Part shown: piece by piece, positions 60,836 through 64,000 of the stretch
How positions within the stretch are numbered: the stretch's first letter is position 1
Layout: each line of letters opens with the position of its first letter
NCBI RefSeq assembly: GCF_002209565.1
Contig: NZ_NJIH01000013.1
Coordinates: 1 to 64,000, forward strand
DNA: 64,000 nt
DNA from: Candidimonas nitroreducens
GTDB lineage: Bacteria; Pseudomonadota; Gammaproteobacteria; Burkholderiales; Burkholderiaceae_B
Direction of reading: 5' to 3'
The notes under the pieces: generated by a model
The model's database searches: none
Told to the model about the DNA's origin: nothing
What the model saw: the letters and a program-made list of their open reading frames with translations, nothing else
Position numbers and translations under genes: made by a program

Positions 60836-61072
60836 ATGAGCAACAAAGGGCAAACACTACAAGATCCATTTCTCAATGCGCTGCGTAAGGATCACGTGCC
60901 CGTGTCGATTTATCTGGTCAATGGGATCAAGCTGCAGGGCCAGGTCGAGTCTTTCGACCAATATGTCGTCCTGCTGCGCAATACCGTGACCCAAATGGTG
61001 TACAAGCACGCGATTTCCACCGTCGTACCGGCCCGGCCCGTCAACTTCCAAGCGGACGAATCCGCTGAATAG
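60836..61072 (+). CDS. hfq: RNA-binding chaperone Hfq
   Basis: Hfq forms hexameric rings that pair sRNAs with mRNAs. The 78-residue product matches the family: [20 protein letters not shown], the Sm2 motif YKHAIS and the C-terminus TVVPARPV with a short acidic tail. The start MSNKGQ at 60836 has GGAG upstream. In this group hfq, hflX, hflK and hflC follow in order, as here. Confidence 0.97.
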   Translation: MSNKGQTLQDPFLNALRKDHVPVSIYLVNGIKLQGQVESFDQYVVLLRNTVTQMVYKHAISTVVPARPVNFQADESAE

Positions 61073-61138
61073 CCTACGCCGCCTTCTTTTTCCGCACAGC
61101 CCGCCGTGCGCGCCGCGCCGGCGGGCGTTTCGTTTGTC

Positions 61139-62248
61139 ATGAAAGCCCTGATCATCAGTGTGGATCTCGGCAGCCCCGATTTCCAGGCGCACGCCGACGA
61201 GTTCGCCATGCTGGCGCGCGGCGCCGGCGCCGAGATCGTGGGCACGGTCGTGGCGCGCCGCGCGCGGCCCGATGCCGCCCATTTCATCGGCTCGGGCAAG
61301 CTGGAAGAGGCCGTGCTGCTGGCCGGCCAGGCCCATGCCGACATTATTCTGTTCGACCAGCCGCTGACGCCCGCCCAGCAGCGCAACCTCGAGCGCGGCT
61401 TCAATCTGCGCGTGGTCGACCGCGTGGCGCTGATCCTGGATATTTTCGCCCTGCGCGCCAAGAGCCACGAAGGCAAGATGCAGGTGGAACTGGCGCAGCT
61501 GCAGCATTTGTCCACGCGCCTGACCCGCCTCTGGACTCACCTCGAGCGCCAGCGCGGCGGCATAGGCATGCGCGGGCCAGGCGAGTCGCAGCTTGAAATG
61601 GATCGGCGCATGATCGGCGCCAAGGTGCGGGTCTTGCGCGAGCGCCTGGCGAAGGTGCAGCGCCAGCGCGGCACCCAGCGCCGCGCGCGCAGCCGCGGCA
61701 ATACCCTGTCGGTGTCGCTGGTGGGCTACACCAATGCCGGCAAGTCGACGCTGTTCAATGCCCTGACGCGCGCCGGGGCGTATGCGGCCGACCAGCTGTT
61801 CGCCACCCTGGACACCACCACCCGCCGGGTCTGGATAGAAGGGGCGGGGCAAGTGGTGGTGTCGGATACGGTCGGCTTCATCCGCGACCTGCCGCCGACC
61901 CTGATAGCGGCCTTCCGGGCAACACTGGAAGAAACCGTGCACGCCGACCTGCTGCTGCATGTGGTGGACGCGGCCAGCCCGCAGCGCGACGAGCAGATCG
62001 CCGAGGTCGACAAGGTGCTGGCCGACATCGGCGCGGCCGACATCCCGCGTATTCTGGTCTACAACAAGATCGACGCGGCGGGTTGCGGGGCGGGCTACGA
62101 GCCCCGGGTCGAGCGCAACGAACATGGTACCATTGCGCGAGTATTCCTCAGCGCACTCGAGCGCCGCGGCCTGGATGGGCTGCGCGCGGCCGTTGCCGAG
62201 GCGCACCAAATCGCGGGAAATAATGCGTTTCATGTCGAAAATCTTTAA
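61139..62248 (+). CDS. hflX: GTPase HflX
   Basis: HflX is a ribosome-splitting GTPase used in heat stress. The 369-residue product has the N-terminal HflX domain (QVELAQLQHLSTRLTRLW, GIGMRGPGESQLE, RRMI) and a GTPase domain with G1 GYTNAGKST, G3 DTVGF and G4 NKID. It lies 66 bases after hfq; its end overlaps hflK. Confidence 0.95.
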   Translation: MKALIISVDLGSPDFQAHADEFAMLARGAGAEIVGTVVARRARPDAAHFIGSGKLEEAVLLAGQAHADIILFDQPLTPAQQRNLERGFNLRVVDRVALILDIFALRAKSHEGKMQVELAQLQHLSTRLTRLWTHLERQRGGIGMRGPGESQLEMDRRMIGAKVRVLRERLAKVQRQRGTQRRARSRGNTLSVSLVGYTNAGKSTLFNALTRAGAYAADQLFATLDTTTRRVWIEGAGQVVVSDTVGFIRDLPPTLIAAFRATLEETVHADLLLHVVDAASPQRDEQIAEVDKVLADIGAADIPRILVYNKIDAAGCGAGYEPRVERNEHGTIARVFLSALERRGLDGLRAAVAEAHQIAGNNAFHVENL

Positions 62249-63563
62249 TCTGAATGACCCGGGCTGGGGGCGCGGCAACGGCAATGGCGGTTCGGAGCCC
62301 CCGCGGCGCCCGGACAAGAACGACGGCCCTCCCGATCTCGAAGAGGTCTGGCGCGATTTCAACAATCGGCTTGGCGCGCTGTTCGGCCGCAAGCCGCGGC
62401 GCGGCGGCAATTTCAACGGTGGCGGTAATGGCGGCAGCGGCGGCAATGGCGGCACGCGCATTCCTCTGCCCAAGAACACGCCGCGTGCTATCGCCATTGC
62501 GATCATCATCTTGCTGGGCCTGTGGCTGGTCAGCGGCTTCTTCATCGTGCAGGAAGGCCAGGTCGCGGTCATTACCAAGTTCGGCAAGTACAAGACCACT
62601 TACGGGCCGGGCCTGCAATGGCGCCTGCCGTACCCCATCGAGAACCAGCAACTGGTCAATATCTCGCAGTTGCGCACCTTTGAAGTGGGCTTCCGCGGCA
62701 CGGCGCGCAACAAGATCCTGCCCGAATCGCTGATGCTTACCAACGACGAGAACATCGTCGACGTGCAGTTCGTGGTGCAGTACCGGCTGCGCGCCGACGG
62801 CGCGCCCGACTACTTGTTCAAGACCAGCCATCCCGACGAATCCGTGCGCCAGGTGGCCGAGACCGCGATGCGCGAAATCGTGGGCAAGAAGCCCATGGAC
62901 TTCATCCTGTACTCGGGCCGCACCCAGGTGGCCGCCGAGGTGCAGAAGCTCACGCAAAGCATACTCGACCGCTACCAGACCGGCATCCAGATCAGCACCG
63001 TGGCCATCCAGAACGTGCAGCCGCCCGAACAGGTGCAGGCCGCCTTCGACGACGCGGTCAAGGCCGGGCAAGACCGCGAACGCCAGATCAATGAAGGCAA
63101 CGCTTACGCCAACAAGGTTCTGCCCGAGGCGCAGGGCCAGGCGGCGCGCATGGTGCAGCAGGCCGAGGGCTACCGCGCCAAGGTCATCGGCGACGCCCAG
63201 GGCGACACGGCGCGCTTCCTGAGCATCGAGAACGAGTACGCCAAGAATCCTGGCATTCTGCGCGAGCGCTTCTACCTGGCTACCATGAAAGAAATTCTGG
63301 AAAACGCCAGCAAGGTGATGGTCGATACGCCCAGCGGCGGCAATGTGCTGTATTTGCCGCTGGACAAGATCATCCAGCAGGCCGCGCAGTCCGCGCCGCC
63401 TTCGGGCAGCACGGGCGCGGCCGCGGCGGCGGCCGCCGCCACGGCTGCCACCGCTACTTCGCAGTCGAATTCCCGGTCTTCGTCCAACTCGGCGGCACGA
63501 CACAAGGCTACTGACCTGCCCTCGCTGCAGGACTCCTTGTCGATCAACCGTTATTCGCGCTAG
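62223..63563 (+). CDS. hflK: Membrane protease regulator HflK
   Basis: HflK and HflC form the SPFH complex that surrounds and restrains FtsH. The 446-residue product has a Gly/Asn-rich N-terminus (GGNFNGGGNGGSGGNGG), one membrane helix (about 90-112), the SPFH/band 7 domain (about 115-340) and an unusually Ala/Ser/Asn-rich tail (about 395-430). ATG 62223 follows GGGA closely; ATG 62232 is an alternative. Confidence 0.94.
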   Translation: MRFMSKIFNLNDPGWGRGNGNGGSEPPRRPDKNDGPPDLEEVWRDFNNRLGALFGRKPRRGGNFNGGGNGGSGGNGGTRIPLPKNTPRAIAIAIIILLGLWLVSGFFIVQEGQVAVITKFGKYKTTYGPGLQWRLPYPIENQQLVNISQLRTFEVGFRGTARNKILPESLMLTNDENIVDVQFVVQYRLRADGAPDYLFKTSHPDESVRQVAETAMREIVGKKPMDFILYSGRTQVAAEVQKLTQSILDRYQTGIQISTVAIQNVQPPEQVQAAFDDAVKAGQDRERQINEGNAYANKVLPEAQGQAARMVQQAEGYRAKVIGDAQGDTARFLSIENEYAKNPGILRERFYLATMKEILENASKVMVDTPSGGNVLYLPLDKIIQQAAQSAPPSGSTGAAAAAAAATAATATSQSNSRSSSNSAARHKATDLPSLQDSLSINRYSR

Positions 63564-63576
63564 CCGGAGGCCACCA

Positions 63577-64000
63577 TGCAACGTTTGATATCTGCCCTGG
63601 TCGCCCTGGTGATAGTGCTTGCGCTGTTGTCGTCCTGCGTGTTCATCGTGCGCGAGCGCAATTCGGCCCTGCTGTTCGCGCTGGGCGAAGTGCGTGAAAC
63701 CATTACCCAGCCCGGCCTGTATTTCAAGCTGCCGCCGCCGTTCGAGAACGTGGTCTTGATGGACAAGCGCCTGCAGACCATCGAAACCACCGATCCCGAG
63801 CGCATCCAGACGGCCGAAAAGAAAAACCTGCTGATCGATTCTTTCGTCAAGTGGCGCATCATTGATCCGCGCCAGTTCTACGTCACGTTCGGGGCCAACG
63901 ACCGCGCCGCGCAGGAACGCCTGCAGGCGCAGATCCGCGACGCGCTGAACGCCTCGGTCAACGTGCGCACGGTCAAAGAGGTCGTCTCCACCGAGCGCGA
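63577..64000 (+). CDS. hflC: Membrane protease regulator HflC (3' end outside window)
   Basis: The visible 141 residues begin with a membrane helix (LISALVALVIVLALLSSCVF) and continue into the SPFH domain (ALLFALGEVRETITQPGLYFKLPPPFENV, then KWRIIDPRQFYVTFG). It partners HflK. GGAG precedes the ATG by 9 bases. The gene continues beyond the window. Confidence 0.95.

Overview
The window is a gene-dense, high-GC (roughly 65%) bacterial chromosome segment. Synteny and protein similarity recalled from memory point to the Burkholderiales family Alcaligenaceae, most like Bordetella or Achromobacter: a dapC-dapD-dapE block as in Bordetella, tig-clpP-clpX-lon, rlmN-rodZ-ispG-hisS-yfgM-bamB-der-hisC-hfq-hflX-hflK-hflC, and an ectoine cluster. 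Species cannot be fixed from the sequence alone. No rRNA, CRISPR array, intact insertion sequence or prophage was seen; one tRNA-Leu(UAG) is present.

Layout: (1) 1-2.4 kb, the end of a branched-chain amino-acid ABC transporter (livG partial, livF) and a LysR regulator. (2) 2.4-8.3 kb, dut, then an operon of DUF2249, polytopic membrane, double DUF2249, MIP18/DUF59 and Ala/Pro-rich proteins. It is preceded by a 31-bp near-perfect palindrome of NsrR type. An nsrR gene with its own site lies at the far end, and between operon and nsrR sits a small toxin-antitoxin-like island (HicA-like/HTH pair, then DUF5397 plus a decayed vapD). (3) 8.4-27.5 kb, housekeeping genes: coaBC, lspA-ileS-ribF, purN, an RsmB-type methyltransferase, a desaturase, a UvrD-family helicase, an ABC-F ATPase, prmB, dapE-dapD-dapC and tRNA-Leu. 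(4) 27.5-28.7 kb, an AT-rich non-coding stretch leading into a five-gene spore-coat-U type chaperone-usher pilus operon (28.7-33.8 kb). (5) 34.1-41.4 kb, ectR-ectA-ectB-ectC-ectD for ectoine and 5-hydroxyectoine synthesis, convergent with an ehuB-C-D-A-like uptake transporter. (6) 41.8-47.8 kb, trigger factor and the ClpXP and Lon proteases. (7) 47.94-48.17 kb, a nested inverted-repeat element in the lon-valS gap. (8) 48.3-64 kb, valS, ndk and the rlmN-to-hflC housekeeping run, cut off in hflC.

How the parts may work together: the NsrR operon with nsrR is best read as a nitric-oxide-responsive module, possibly for Fe-S or haem protection or repair. This rests on two operator-like palindromes and domain content, and is the strongest candidate for a poorly described system here. 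The ect and ehu blocks together give synthesis and scavenging of compatible solutes. The most unusual DNA structure is the 229-bp nested palindrome downstream of lon.
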